Notes: generated from the letters alone by a model not told the origin. A stretch of DNA of 64,000 bases from an uncultured Lachnospiraceae bacterium (GCA_910577105.1 CAJTMB010000013.1:14419-78418); one strand, 5' to 3'. Shown: positions 41,530 through 49,430, numbered from the stretch's first letter. Made by a program: numbers and translations.

Positions 41530-42948
41530 ATGAGAGAAAAGTACGAGTCGCTGGCGCTTGTGAACTTGAAGGAGCTTGCAAAGGCCAGGGGCATCAAAGG
41601 TGTTTCTGCCATGAAGAAAGCGGAGGTGGTGGAGGCAATGCTTGCACAGGATGAAAAGGAAAAGGCAGCACGGCAGGCTGCGCCGATGCAGGTAGCGGAG
41701 AAAAAGCCGGACAAGCTCGTGGAAAAAAGACCGGAAGAGCGTCGTCAGGAGGAGCGGAGACCGGCGCAGGCATTTGACAGAAATGCGGTTTATGACGCAA
41801 ATACATTCCCCCCGGAACTGGATAGTGGGCAGGAGGCCAATGGTATTCTGGAAGTTATGCCGGACGGATATGGATTTATCCGCTGCGCCAATTACATGCC
41901 GGGAGAAAATGATGTATATGTGGCTCCGAGTCAGATACGCAGGTTTGGGTTGAAAACCGGGGATATCCTGGTAGGAAACAAGCGAACCAAAACTCAGCAG
42001 GAAAAATTCAGTGCGCTGTTATACATTAAAACAATTAACGGTTATTCTGTGGAAGAAGCAGCAAGAAGGCGCAATTTTGAGGATATGACGCCTATTTTCC
42101 CGGATGAGAGAATCAGGCTGGAGGTACCCGGTTCCAGCATTGCCATGCGCGTCATGGATTTGGTCAGCCCTATCGGCAAAGGGCAGCGCGGGATGATTGT
42201 ATCCCCGCCCAAGGCAGGAAAGACAACCTTGTTAAAACAAGTGGCAAAGTCCATTCTCAGGAGTGAGCCCAACATGCATATGCTGATTCTTTTGATAGAT
42301 GAACGTCCTGAAGAAGTTACGGATATCAAAGAGGCGATTGAAGGCACTAATGTGGAGGTGATTTATTCCACCTTTGATGAACTGCCGGAGCATCACAAGA
42401 GGGTTTCAGAGATGGTAATTGAGCGCGCAAAACGGTTGGTGGAGCATGGGAAGGATGTGGTGATACTCCTTGACAGCATTACCAGACTGACACGCGCTTA
42501 CAATCAGGTGGTGCCGCCCAGCGGAAGGACGCTTTCCGGCGGTCTGGACCCGGCAGCCCTGCATATGCCTAAGCGTTTCTTTGGCGCGGCGAGGAATTTA
42601 AGGGCTGGCGGCAGCCTGACGATTCTGGCTACGGCTTTGGTGGAAACAGGCTCCAAGATGGATGACGTGGTTTACGAGGAGTTTAAAGGCACCGGCAATA
42701 TGGAGATGGTGCTTGACAGAAGATTATCCGAAAAGCGTATTTTTCCTGCCATTGACCTGCAGAAATCGGGAACCAGAAGAGAGGACCTTCTGCTCTATCC
42801 CGATGAACTGGAGGCCATCAACATTATGCGTAAGGCATTAAACGGCATGAAGGCGGATGAAGCGGCTGACCGCATTTTGGATATGTTTTCCAGAACCAGA
42901 AACAATCAGGAATTTGTAAACATGGTAAAGAAAATGAAGTTTATATAA
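41530..42948 (+). CDS. rho: Transcription termination factor Rho
   Basis: 472 residues. The N-terminal SAP-like helical domain (LVNLKELAKARGIKGVSAMKKAEVVEAML) is followed by a charged, disordered linker (residues 40-95, Arg/Glu-rich) typical of Clostridia. An S1-like RNA-binding domain contains GYGFIRC. The RecA-type motor has Walker A SPPKAGKTTLL, Walker B VVILLDSITR, and the Q/R loops. It is a hexameric RNA translocase that ends transcription. TTAGGAGG precedes the ATG. It leads the conserved rho-rpmE-DUF1385-prmC-prfA run. Confidence 0.97.
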   Translation: MREKYESLALVNLKELAKARGIKGVSAMKKAEVVEAMLAQDEKEKAARQAAPMQVAEKKPDKLVEKRPEERRQEERRPAQAFDRNAVYDANTFPPELDSGQEANGILEVMPDGYGFIRCANYMPGENDVYVAPSQIRRFGLKTGDILVGNKRTKTQQEKFSALLYIKTINGYSVEEAARRRNFEDMTPIFPDERIRLEVPGSSIAMRVMDLVSPIGKGQRGMIVSPPKAGKTTLLKQVAKSILRSEPNMHMLILLIDERPEEVTDIKEAIEGTNVEVIYSTFDELPEHHKRVSEMVIERAKRLVEHGKDVVILLDSITRLTRAYNQVVPPSGRTLSGGLDPAALHMPKRFFGAARNLRAGGSLTILATALVETGSKMDDVVYEEFKGTGNMEMVLDRRLSEKRIFPAIDLQKSGTRREDLLLYPDELEAINIMRKALNGMKADEAADRILDMFSRTRNNQEFVNMVKKMKFI

Positions 42949-42955
42949 AAAATGC

Positions 42956-42984
42956 TTGCATAAAAATGTATTGCATGGTAAAAT
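42956..42984 (+). promoter_or_regulatory. Promoter of rpmE
   Basis: TTGCAT (42956-42961), 17-bp spacer, TAAAAT (42979-42984), starting 7 bp after the rho stop. Confidence 0.6.
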
Positions 42985-43061
42985 AAAAAAGCTGTTTGTG
43001 GATGCATAAGCAGTAGGGATGAGTACAGAACAAATTGACTTAACATAGAGAGGTGAAAAAG

Positions 43062-43268
43062 ATGAAAGAAGGAATCCATCCAACTTATTATCAGGCAACT
43101 GTTACCTGTAACTGTGGCAACACATTTGTAACCGGTTCCACCAAGCCTGAAATCCACGTGGAAGTTTGCTCCAAGTGCCATTCATTCTATACAGGCCAGC
43201 AGAAGACTGCAAGAGCTGACGGTCGTATTGACAAGTTCAATAGAAAGTACGGTGTGGAAAGCAAGTAG
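43062..43268 (+). CDS. rpmE: 50S ribosomal protein L31 (zinc type)
   Basis: 68 residues from the ATG at 43062, with GAGAGGTG upstream (a GTG at 43053 lies in that site). It begins MKEGIHPTYYQATVTC and carries the zinc-binding Cys of the C+ type (CNCGN and CSKCHSFYTGQQ), so this is the zinc-dependent form. It bridges the ribosomal subunits. It is followed by a terminator hairpin and by two copies of a 57-bp stem-loop repeat. Confidence 0.97.
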   Translation: MKEGIHPTYYQATVTCNCGNTFVTGSTKPEIHVEVCSKCHSFYTGQQKTARADGRIDKFNRKYGVESK

Positions 43269-43291
43269 TTTTTCCGTAAATATGATTTCTG

Positions 43292-43321
43292 AAAGGTTGA
43301 GGTGTAAGCTTCAACCTTTTA
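43292..43321 (+). terminator. Terminator after rpmE
   Basis: AAAGGTTGA (43292-43300), 10-nt loop, TCAACCTTT (43311-43319), followed by T then ATGATATAATG. Confidence 0.7.
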
Positions 43322-43326
43322 TGATA

Positions 43327-43383
43327 TAATGACCGCAAAGGAAAAACAAGCGACTGCGGAGCAGGCATTTGTTTTTCCTGCGG
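43327..43383 (+). repeat. 57-bp stem-loop repeat, copy 1
   Basis: Starts TAATGACCGCA and ends CCTGCGG. The arms CCGCA and AGGAAAAACAA pair with TTGTTTTTCCT and TGCGG, with a 2-nt bulge. It is identical to copy 2 (43455-43511) except one base (43338 A, 43466 C). A smaller hairpin GTCCGAT-GAA-ATCGGAC (43399-43415) lies between the copies. Confidence 0.85.
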
Positions 43384-43454
43384 CATTAACGAGCAAAGGT
43401 CCGATGAAATCGGACAAAGAGCACGTCAGTGCGGGTTTGCGAGTTTAAATGAAA

Positions 43455-43511
43455 TAATGACCGCACAGGAAAAACAAGCGACTGCGGAGCAGGCATTTGT
43501 TTTTCCTGCGG
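43455..43511 (+). repeat. 57-bp stem-loop repeat, copy 2
   Basis: Second copy, offset exactly 128 bp from the first. Together they fill most of the 281-bp gap between rpmE and the DUF1385 gene, which shows no coding sequence. Confidence 0.85.
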
Positions 43512-43549
43512 GTTTATTGACCTTATGAAAAAAGGAAGGGCTCTAACTT

Positions 43550-44554
43550 ATGGCAAAGAGGAGAAGAGGCCGTTACAGCGGCATCGGCGGACAGGCGGTG
43601 CTGGAAGGCGTGATGATGAAGAACGGGGAGAAATACGCTGTTGCGGTGCGTAAGCCGGACGGCGGGATAGATGTGGAAATCGAAAATTACCAGGGGGTGC
43701 TTCACGGAAGCAAAATCAAAGAAATCCCATTCATCCGCGGTATTTTTAATTTTGTGGATTCCATGCTTCTGGGCACCAGATGCCTGAATCATTCCGCAAG
43801 TTTTTATGAGGATGATAAAGCATCGGAGACAAAAGCAGATAAGGTGGTAAACAAGGTGACAAAGGGAAATGCGGAAAAAGTATTTACCGCTTTGGTAACT
43901 GTTATTTCCATTCTGCTTGCTGTGGGCATTTTTATTGTGCTGCCGTATTTTATCTCATCGCTCTTAAAGGAATATGTACGGAGCAATGCGCTGATGGCAA
44001 TTATAGAAGGTGTAATCCGTATTCTTATCTTTATTTTATATGTAGCGGGTATTGCCATGATGCAGGATATCAAACGCCTTTACATGTATCACGGGGCAGA
44101 GCATAAATGCATCAACTGTATTGAAAGAGGCAGGGCATTGACCGTGCGCAATGTTATGCGCAGTTCCAGGTTGCACAAACGCTGTGGCACAAGCTTTATG
44201 TTTTTTGTCATGTTTGTCAGCATTATACTGTTTTTCTTTATCCGGGTAAGCAATCCGGTGGAAAAGGTCGTACTGCGTATTTTGCTGATTCCCGTTATTG
44301 CCGGAATTTCTTATGAGATTATCCGTCTGGCAGGCAGAACGGACAATGTTTTTGTGAAGCTGTTATCTGCTCCCGGCATGATGATACAGCGTCTGACAAC
44401 AAAGGAACCTACAAGGGAAATGGTGGAGGTTGCCATTGCTTCGGTAGAGGCGGTTTTTGACTGGAAACAGTATCTGATAGATGAATTCGGTTATGAGGAA
44501 GAGCAGGAAACGGTGAGAGAAGAGGACGGAAACCAGCCGGAAACGAAAGGATGA
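43550..44554 (+). CDS. DUF1385 family membrane protein
   Basis: 334 residues. The N-terminus GIGGQAVLEGVMMKNGEKYAVAVRKPDG is the family signature. About four membrane segments lie between residues 115 and 265, with the invariant YMYHGAEHKCINCIE and RCGTSFMFF between them. The His/Glu/Cys set suggests metal binding, but no activity is established. The family sits next to prmC and prfA in many Clostridia, as here; its last 4 bp overlap the prmC start (ATGA). A GGAAGGG site precedes the ATG. Confidence 0.93.
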   Translation: MAKRRRGRYSGIGGQAVLEGVMMKNGEKYAVAVRKPDGGIDVEIENYQGVLHGSKIKEIPFIRGIFNFVDSMLLGTRCLNHSASFYEDDKASETKADKVVNKVTKGNAEKVFTALVTVISILLAVGIFIVLPYFISSLLKEYVRSNALMAIIEGVIRILIFILYVAGIAMMQDIKRLYMYHGAEHKCINCIERGRALTVRNVMRSSRLHKRCGTSFMFFVMFVSIILFFFIRVSNPVEKVVLRILLIPVIAGISYEIIRLAGRTDNVFVKLLSAPGMMIQRLTTKEPTREMVEVAIASVEAVFDWKQYLIDEFGYEEEQETVREEDGNQPETKG

Positions 44555-45414
44555 CATACAGGGATTGTTATCTGAAGGGAAGTTTCAGATTAAAAGGCGC
44601 AGGTGTGCCGCAGGCGGAATGGGACGCCAGGATTTTACTGGAATATGTCTGCAATACGGACTGCAACATGCTGCTTGCCCATGGGGATGAAACGGTTGAC
44701 CGAAAAAAGCAGGATGCGTATTTTGCGCTTATCCATAAGCGGGAACAAAGAATCCCCCTGCAATTTCTGACCGGTGAACAGGCATTTTGCGGACTTATCT
44801 TTAGGGTAAATGAGCATGTGTTGATTCCCAGACAGGACACGGAGATTCTTGTGGAAGAGGCATTGAAACGACTGAAGCCGGGGATGCGGGTACTGGATAT
44901 GTGTACCGGTTCCGGCTGTATTTTAATCAGCATCATATCCCTTAAAGAAGGTATTCGGGGACTGGGTGTGGATTTGTCAGAGGAAGCCCTTAAGGTAGCC
45001 GGCAAAAACGCCGGATTGCTTTTACATGGCAGCAGACGGCCTGAATGGATTTGCAGTGATTTGTTTGATGCTTTAGATAAACCGGACTGTGAAGAAGCCA
45101 GATTTAACATGCTGGTATCCAATCCACCCTATATACCTCGTGCAATGATGCAGACCCTGATGCCGGAAGTACGGGATTATGAACCGGGGACTGCCTTGGA
45201 CGGGGGAGAGGACGGTCTTTTGTTTTATAAAAGAATCGTAAAGGAAGGTGCGGACTTTTTAAAAGAAAACGGATGGCTGTTATTTGAAATCGGGTGTGAA
45301 CAAAAAGAGGCTGTAAGCAATATTTTGGAGGAAGCCGGTTTTGGCGATATAGAATGCAGGAAGGATTATGCGGGACTGGACCGTGTGATAATAGGAAGAA
45401 AGAAACAGAGGTAA
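44551..45414 (+). CDS. prmC: Release factor glutamine methyltransferase
   Basis: 287 residues. The N-terminal helical substrate domain is followed by a class I SAM fold: motif I VLDMCTGSGCILIS, the catalytic LVSNPPYIP that binds the target Gln, and QFLTGEQAFCGLIFRVNEHVLIPRQDTE, which is typical of PrmC. It methylates the GGQ glutamine of RF1 and RF2, and its main substrate is the product of the next gene, prfA. Start ATGA overlaps the DUF1385 stop. Confidence 0.96.
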   Translation: MTYRDCYLKGSFRLKGAGVPQAEWDARILLEYVCNTDCNMLLAHGDETVDRKKQDAYFALIHKREQRIPLQFLTGEQAFCGLIFRVNEHVLIPRQDTEILVEEALKRLKPGMRVLDMCTGSGCILISIISLKEGIRGLGVDLSEEALKVAGKNAGLLLHGSRRPEWICSDLFDALDKPDCEEARFNMLVSNPPYIPRAMMQTLMPEVRDYEPGTALDGGEDGLLFYKRIVKEGADFLKENGWLLFEIGCEQKEAVSNILEEAGFGDIECRKDYAGLDRVIIGRKKQR

Positions 45415-45418
45415 TGTG

Positions 45419-46492
45419 ATGTTTGACAAGTTAGACGATTTATTGAGAAGATTTGAGGAAATCATCAATGAGCTTCATGAACCGGATGTGGTGAATGACC
45501 AGAACCGCTTCAGGAAGCTGATGAAAGAACAGAGTGATTTGACCCCGTTGGTGGAGGCATATACCGAATATAAAAAGTGCAAACAGGATGTGGAGGATTC
45601 CCTCGCCATGCTGGATGAGGAAAATGACGAGGAGATGCGGGAAATGCTCAAGGAAGAGCTTTCCGCAGGCAGGAAGCGAATTGAAGAACTGGAGCAGGAA
45701 CTGAAAATTCTCCTGCTTCCCAAAGACCCTAACGATGACAAAAACGTGATTGTGGAAATCCGTGCAGGCGCAGGCGGGGATGAGTCCGCTCTGTTTGCAG
45801 CGGAAATCTACCGCATGTATGTGCATTATGCCGAGAGCCAGCGCTTTAAAGTGGAAACCATGAGCGTGGATGAAATCGGTATCGGCGGAATGAAAGAAGT
45901 TACTTTCATGTTGAGCGGGCAGGGCGCTTATTCCAAAATGAAGTATGAAAGCGGTGTACACCGTGTACAGCGTGTACCGGAAACAGAATCCCAGGGCCGT
46001 ATCCACACTTCCACGATTACCGTAGCGGTAATGCCCGAGGCGGAAGAGGTGGATGTCGTGATTGATGAAAAGGATATTCGCATCGACGTAATGCGTGCTT
46101 CCGGCAATGGCGGACAGTGTGTCAACACCACGGATTCAGCGGTACGTCTGACCCATTATCCCACCGGCATTGTGGTGTACAGCCAGACCGAAAAATCCCA
46201 GCTGCAGAACAAGGCAAAGGCATTTGCCCTGCTGCGCGCAAAGTTGTATGACATTGAGCAGCAGAAAGCCCATGATGCGGAAGCAGAGCTTCGCCGCAGC
46301 CAGGTGGGGACCGGTGACCGCTCTGAGAAAATCAGGACTTACAATTTCCCACAGGGGCGCGTGACCGACCACCGTATCGGTCTTACGCTGTATAAGCTGG
46401 ATAAAATCATGAACGGCGATATTCAGGAGATTGTGGATGCGTGCATTGCAGCCGACCAGGCGGCAAAGCTGGCTAAGATGAATGAGAATTAA
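45419..46492 (+). CDS. prfA: Peptide chain release factor 1
   Basis: 357 residues from the ATG at 45419, with AGAGGT upstream (a GTG at 45416 is also in frame). The catalytic loop is ASGNGGQCVNTTDSAVRLTH, with GGQ at the peptidyl-transferase centre. The codon-recognition tripeptide region GVHRVQRVPETESQGRIHTS is of RF1 type, for UAG and UAA. It follows prmC by 4 bp. In the same frame beyond its stop, a short open stretch resembles the tail of another protein (46493-46591). Confidence 0.96.
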   Translation: MFDKLDDLLRRFEEIINELHEPDVVNDQNRFRKLMKEQSDLTPLVEAYTEYKKCKQDVEDSLAMLDEENDEEMREMLKEELSAGRKRIEELEQELKILLLPKDPNDDKNVIVEIRAGAGGDESALFAAEIYRMYVHYAESQRFKVETMSVDEIGIGGMKEVTFMLSGQGAYSKMKYESGVHRVQRVPETESQGRIHTSTITVAVMPEAEEVDVVIDEKDIRIDVMRASGNGGQCVNTTDSAVRLTHYPTGIVVYSQTEKSQLQNKAKAFALLRAKLYDIEQQKAHDAEAELRRSQVGTGDRSEKIRTYNFPQGRVTDHRIGLTLYKLDKIMNGDIQEIVDACIAADQAAKLAKMNEN

Positions 46493-46591
46493 AAAACATT
46501 TTACGACCATGACGGAAATCAAGAGTTAAAGGAGTCAGATGTGATTGCAAGGGAAGGTGCAAATCGCAGCGGAAAATGGATTGTACTATAA
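46493..46591 (+). pseudogene. C-terminal remnant of an unidentified gene after prfA
   Basis: Directly after the prfA stop and in its frame, 32 codons read KTFYDHDGNQELKESD then VIAREGANRSGKWIVL before a TAA. The composition looks like real protein, but there is no start codon with an upstream site, except GTG 46541 behind AAAGGAG, which would give only 16 residues. Probably the leftover 3' end of a gene joined here by a deletion. No family recognised. Confidence 0.35.
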
Positions 46592-46626
46592 TGTCGTAAT
46601 AAATGTCGTAATAAATGTCGTAATAA
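46591..46626 (+). repeat. Three perfect 12-bp tandem repeats
   Basis: ATGTCGTAATAA occurs three times in a row (46591-46602, 46603-46614, 46615-46626) in the gap between prfA and the HTH gene. Each unit contains stop codons, so it is not coding. Confidence 0.9.
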
Positions 46627-46716
46627 AAAAGCACTTATAAGAATCTCGGTGATTCTACCGGCGGTCGATTGCAAATAACTATCCTGAAATGTAAGATGTC
46701 TTCAGGAGGTGGCTGT

Positions 46717-47475
46717 ATGTACAGGATAGATAATAAGAAATTCGGAGAATTTGTAGCGCAGTTACGCAAAGAAAAGAATTTTACGCAGAAGGAGCTTGCA
46801 GAACGGCTTTTTATTTCCGATAAGACCGTGAGCAAATGGGAAAGGGGATTGAGCATTCCCGATGTGTCCCTGCTGATTCCGATTGCCGATATACTGGGCG
46901 TGACGGTAACGGAACTGCTTTACGGGGAGCGTCTTGGCAGCGAAAGCAGGCTTGGCATTGAGGAGGTAGAAAGTCTGGTGACATGCTCCATGGATATGTC
47001 GAAGCAGGAAAAAACCGTACAAAGAAAGCATCGCCTGAAGTGGATACTGGTATATATTGCCTCTGTTTTTGCCGTGGCTTTGGAAACGGTTCTACTCATG
47101 TTGAATGGTTTTACGGAACTGGAAGGTCTGTATCTGGTAGAAGGGTTGATGCTGACTTTTGGAGGATGGTTCTGTCTGTTTGCAAAAGAAACACTGCCCA
47201 CATACTATGATGAAAATAAGGTGCATTATATTTCTGATGGTTTTTTCCGCATACATATGCCGGGAATAAATTTTAACAACAGTAACTGGCCTCACATTTT
47301 GAAGGCAGGAAGAATATGGACCCTTACGACAGCGGTTTTGTGGCCCCTGGTGGAAGGGTTAATACGTGTTTTTCTGGGGGAAGAAATATGGCAGGTGGCA
47401 CAATGGATTGTTGTCATGATGGTGTCCTTCAGTATCTTTATTCCCATATGTGTGATGGGGAAGAAGTATGAGTAA
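46717..47475 (+). CDS. Membrane-bound XRE-type transcriptional regulator
   Basis: 252 residues from the ATG at 46717, with AGGAGGTGG upstream. Residues 8-62 are a Cro/CI-type helix-turn-helix: FVAQLRKEKNFTQKELAERL then FISDKTVSKWERGLSIPDVS. Residues 105-250 hold about four membrane segments (LKWILVYIASVFAVALETVLL; LTFGGWFCLFAKE; LTTAVLWPLVEGLI; VVMMVSFSIFIPICVMG). DNA-binding domain fused to membrane helices suggests a regulator that senses an envelope signal directly. Targets unknown; the next genes downstream have their own leaders. Confidence 0.85.
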   Translation: MYRIDNKKFGEFVAQLRKEKNFTQKELAERLFISDKTVSKWERGLSIPDVSLLIPIADILGVTVTELLYGERLGSESRLGIEEVESLVTCSMDMSKQEKTVQRKHRLKWILVYIASVFAVALETVLLMLNGFTELEGLYLVEGLMLTFGGWFCLFAKETLPTYYDENKVHYISDGFFRIHMPGINFNNSNWPHILKAGRIWTLTTAVLWPLVEGLIRVFLGEEIWQVAQWIVVMMVSFSIFIPICVMGKKYE

Positions 47476-47500
47476 TTGTATTTTATAGAAGGAGGTTTTT

Positions 47501-47527
47501 ATGAAAAGATATGTTATGGCTGCATAG
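47501..47527 (+). promoter_or_regulatory. Upstream ORF (leader peptide) before the CD3324-like gene
   Basis: AAGGAGGTTTTT is followed by ATG and eight codons (MKRYVMAA) ending GCA TAG. The site is much stronger than needed for an accidental ORF, and the layout is repeated at 48072. The stop codon lies in the first arm of the hairpins described in the next entry. Confidence 0.6.
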
Positions 47528-47596
47528 CACAGGCTATTGCAGATAAAGAATATTTGTTATAGCCGTGCTTCCTTGATATTATATGATTTCAGGAGG
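47521..47596 (+). promoter_or_regulatory. Probable translational attenuator A
   Basis: Segment 1 GCATAGC (47522-47528, including the leader stop) can pair with segment 2 GCTATTGC (47533-47540). Alternatively AGCAC-GGCTAT (47526-47537) pairs with segment 3 ATAGCCGTGCT (47559-47569). Downstream TCCTTGA (47570-47576) can pair with TCAGGA (47589-47594), covering the ribosome binding site AGGAGG (47591-47596). Folding was judged by eye. Confidence 0.5.
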
Positions 47597-47601
47597 ACAA
47601 G

Positions 47602-47877
47602 ATGGGCTATAAGAGAGCAGAAGAGATTCTGCCGAGAGATATTATCGAATTGATTCAGCAATATGTTGACGGAGAGAACATCTATATTCCGAGAAAATCG
47701 GAAAACAGGCAGGGATGGGGATGCGCCACGCAAATCAGGCAGGAATTGTCAGACAGAAATGCAGCCATCTTTCGAGATTACCGGCGGGGCTGTAAAGTCC
47801 CGGAGCTTGCAGAAAAGTATTTTCTTTCCATAAAGAGCATTCAGCGTATTGTCAGGGAAATGAAAAAAACAGCATAA
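47602..47877 (+). CDS. CD3324-like small HTH protein
   Basis: 91 residues. The N-terminal half YKRAEEILPRDIIELIQQYV then DGENIYIPRKSENRQGWG matches what I recall of the CD3324 family. The C-terminal half RDYRRGCKVPELAEKYFLSIKSIQRIVREM is a helix-turn-helix that could bind DNA. AGGAGG precedes the ATG. The leader carries a short upstream ORF and attenuator-like hairpins shared with the DUF1062 gene 500 bp downstream, so the two may respond to the same cue. Function unknown. Confidence 0.75.
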   Translation: MGYKRAEEILPRDIIELIQQYVDGENIYIPRKSENRQGWGCATQIRQELSDRNAAIFRDYRRGCKVPELAEKYFLSIKSIQRIVREMKKTA

Positions 47878-47891
47878 TGACTATGAAAGGG

Positions 47892-47946
47892 AATGAGTCG
47901 ACGGAATTGGAGCATGTCTTTAACTTTTGGCGGCTCATTTTCTATT
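47892..47946 (+). terminator. Possible terminator after the CD3324-like gene
   Basis: AATGAGTCG (47892-47900) pairs with CGGCTCATT (47931-47939, one G-U), then TTCTATTG. The loop is long. The following stretch to 48060 shows no gene and no clear promoter. Confidence 0.45.
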
Positions 47947-48071
47947 GTAAAAATGTATGAGGTAGCAATAGGGAAGAAAAGCCTGTAGAGTGATAAGTGT
48001 TTCTGAAGCCTGCGTCAAAGGGCGTTTGGCTAAGAGATATCAGGTTTCACACAAAGAAGAGGAGGTTTTTC

Positions 48072-48098
48072 TATGACTACACCCGTTTATTTTGCATA
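48072..48098 (+). promoter_or_regulatory. Upstream ORF (leader peptide) before the DUF1062 gene
   Basis: AGAGGAGGTTTTTCT is followed by ATG and eight codons (MTTPVYFA) ending GCA TAG. Sequence around the stop, GCATAGCA then AGGCTATTGCA, matches the leader at 47501, while the peptide sequence differs except for the final Ala and stop. Confidence 0.65.
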
Positions 48099-48173
48099 GC
48101 AGAGGCTATTGCAAATAAAAAAGAATAAGTAATAGCCTTTGCATGTCCAAAGAAAAAGAGAAGGAGATGCAAA
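48091..48173 (+). promoter_or_regulatory. Probable translational attenuator B
   Basis: Three exclusive pairings. 1:2, GCATAGC (48093-48099) with GCTATTGC. 2:3, GCAGAGGCTATT (48098-48109) with AATAGCCTTTGC (48131-48142), 12 bp with one G-U. 3:4, TTTGCAT and TCC (48138-48148) with GGA and ATGCAAA (48163-48173), which buries the ribosome binding site and abuts the ATG at 48174. A ribosome paused at the leader stop would block 1:2, favour 2:3 and so free the DUF1062 start. Confidence 0.6.
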
Positions 48174-48743
48174 ATGAGCTATTTCAATGCAACTGTATAC
48201 AGAATCGTACCGAAAAAGTCTTACAGGATTGTACGCGGCTGTCCCGGGTGCGGGAGAAAAACCGGATACTGCAATTCGGGAAACTTCCGTGTCAATGCAA
48301 ACAAAAGCCGGATTGATGTGTGGTTGATTTATCGGTGCGAGAAATGCAGTCATACCTATAACCTGACTATTTATGAAAGGATAAGGCCTGCGGAAATGGA
48401 GCGGGAGGAATACCTGCATTTTTTACAGAATGACGCCCGGACTGCGATACGCTATGGGACGGACAAAACGCTCTTTTCCAAAAACAAGGCAGAAATTGAT
48501 TGGGAAGAAATTTCCTACGACATTTCTCCTGTGGGGCAGGTATCAACGGCAGATAATGTGATTGTGATAGAAAATCCGTATGAACTGCGCCTGCGGACGG
48601 ATAAGGTATTGGCGGAAATTCTCCGTGTCACGAGGAGCAGGGTCAGGCAGATGGTAAAAGAGAAGAAATTAGAAATTCCTCAAAACTTTTTGGGAATAAG
48701 AGCGGAAATTACACTTTTGGAAGGAGAAATACGGGATGAGTGA
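48174..48743 (+). CDS. DUF1062 family protein
   Basis: 189 residues. A zinc-ribbon-like N-terminus: IVRGCPGCGRKTGYCNSGNF then WLIYRCEKCSHTYNLTIYER, with two CxxC pairs. The C-terminal third has a helical segment resembling a small RNA- or DNA-binding motif (LRLRTDKVLAEILRVTRSRVRQMVKEKKLEIP), S4-like in pattern. The family has no established role that I know. Its ribosome binding site (AAGGAG, 48161-48166) lies in an attenuator-like leader. It overlaps the methyltransferase gene by 8 bp, so the two are translated together. Confidence 0.85.
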   Translation: MSYFNATVYRIVPKKSYRIVRGCPGCGRKTGYCNSGNFRVNANKSRIDVWLIYRCEKCSHTYNLTIYERIRPAEMEREEYLHFLQNDARTAIRYGTDKTLFSKNKAEIDWEEISYDISPVGQVSTADNVIVIENPYELRLRTDKVLAEILRVTRSRVRQMVKEKKLEIPQNFLGIRAEITLLEGEIRDE

Positions 48744-49428
48744 ATTTGCGGAAATCAAAAAATGGCTGGAAGATACAAAGGACGAGCCGTTGGAAGAGAT
48801 GGGAAGCTTTTTTGAAAAAAGAGTTGGTGGCTATGAGGCGCACATGGCGGGCTGGAAGAAAAACTATGAGTGGATGGCCCGGCTGGTGCCCGCAGAGGCG
48901 AAAGCGCTCCTGGATATCGGTTGCGGAACCGGTCTGGAACTGGATGAAATTTACAGGCTGCATCCGTCAATATCCGTGACGGGTATTGATTTGGAACAGG
49001 CTATGCTTGATTTGTTGAAAAAGAAGCACGGCAGCAAAAAGCTTTCGGTAATCTGCGGGGATTATTTTCAGGTGCCGTTCGGGCAGGAGTGCTTTGATGT
49101 GGCTGTGTCTTTTGAAACACTGCATCATTTTAAGGCGGAGGAAAAGCTGATTGTTTTTAAAAAGCTGTATGGATGCCTGAAGGCGGGCGGATGCTATATA
49201 CAGGGAGATTATGCAGCGGAATCGGAGGAAATGGAAGCTTATCTGTTTGCGGAACGCGAAAGGCGGAGAAAACAAAGCGGTATCCCGGAGGGGGTATTTG
49301 TCCATTTTGACACGCCTCTGACGCTGGAGCATGAGATGCAGCTTTTACGGGAAGCCGGGTTTGACCGGGTGGAATGCCTGGGCTGCCTTGAGGAGCGGAA
49401 CACACCTATGATACGTGCGGTAAAGTAA
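48736..49428 (+). CDS. Class I SAM-dependent methyltransferase
   Basis: 230 residues. Motif I LLDIGCGTGLELDEI binds SAM, the acidic residue ending strand 2 is in VTGIDLEQAMLD, and the motif IV region reads FDVAVSFETLHHFKAEEK. The N-terminal 45 residues are helical and may bind substrate. It overlaps DUF1062 by 8 bp in an operon behind a leader-ORF attenuator. The substrate is not evident: it resembles small-molecule methyltransferases more than rRNA methylases. Its stop is 2 bp from the stop of the convergent glycosylase gene. Confidence 0.88.
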   Translation: MSEFAEIKKWLEDTKDEPLEEMGSFFEKRVGGYEAHMAGWKKNYEWMARLVPAEAKALLDIGCGTGLELDEIYRLHPSISVTGIDLEQAMLDLLKKKHGSKKLSVICGDYFQVPFGQECFDVAVSFETLHHFKAEEKLIVFKKLYGCLKAGGCYIQGDYAAESEEMEAYLFAERERRRKQSGIPEGVFVHFDTPLTLEHEMQLLREAGFDRVECLGCLEERNTPMIRAVK

Positions 49429-49430
49429 TT

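Noticed and set aside
46591..46626. CRISPR-like array
   Set aside because: The 12-bp units are directly abutted without spacers, and no cas gene is present.
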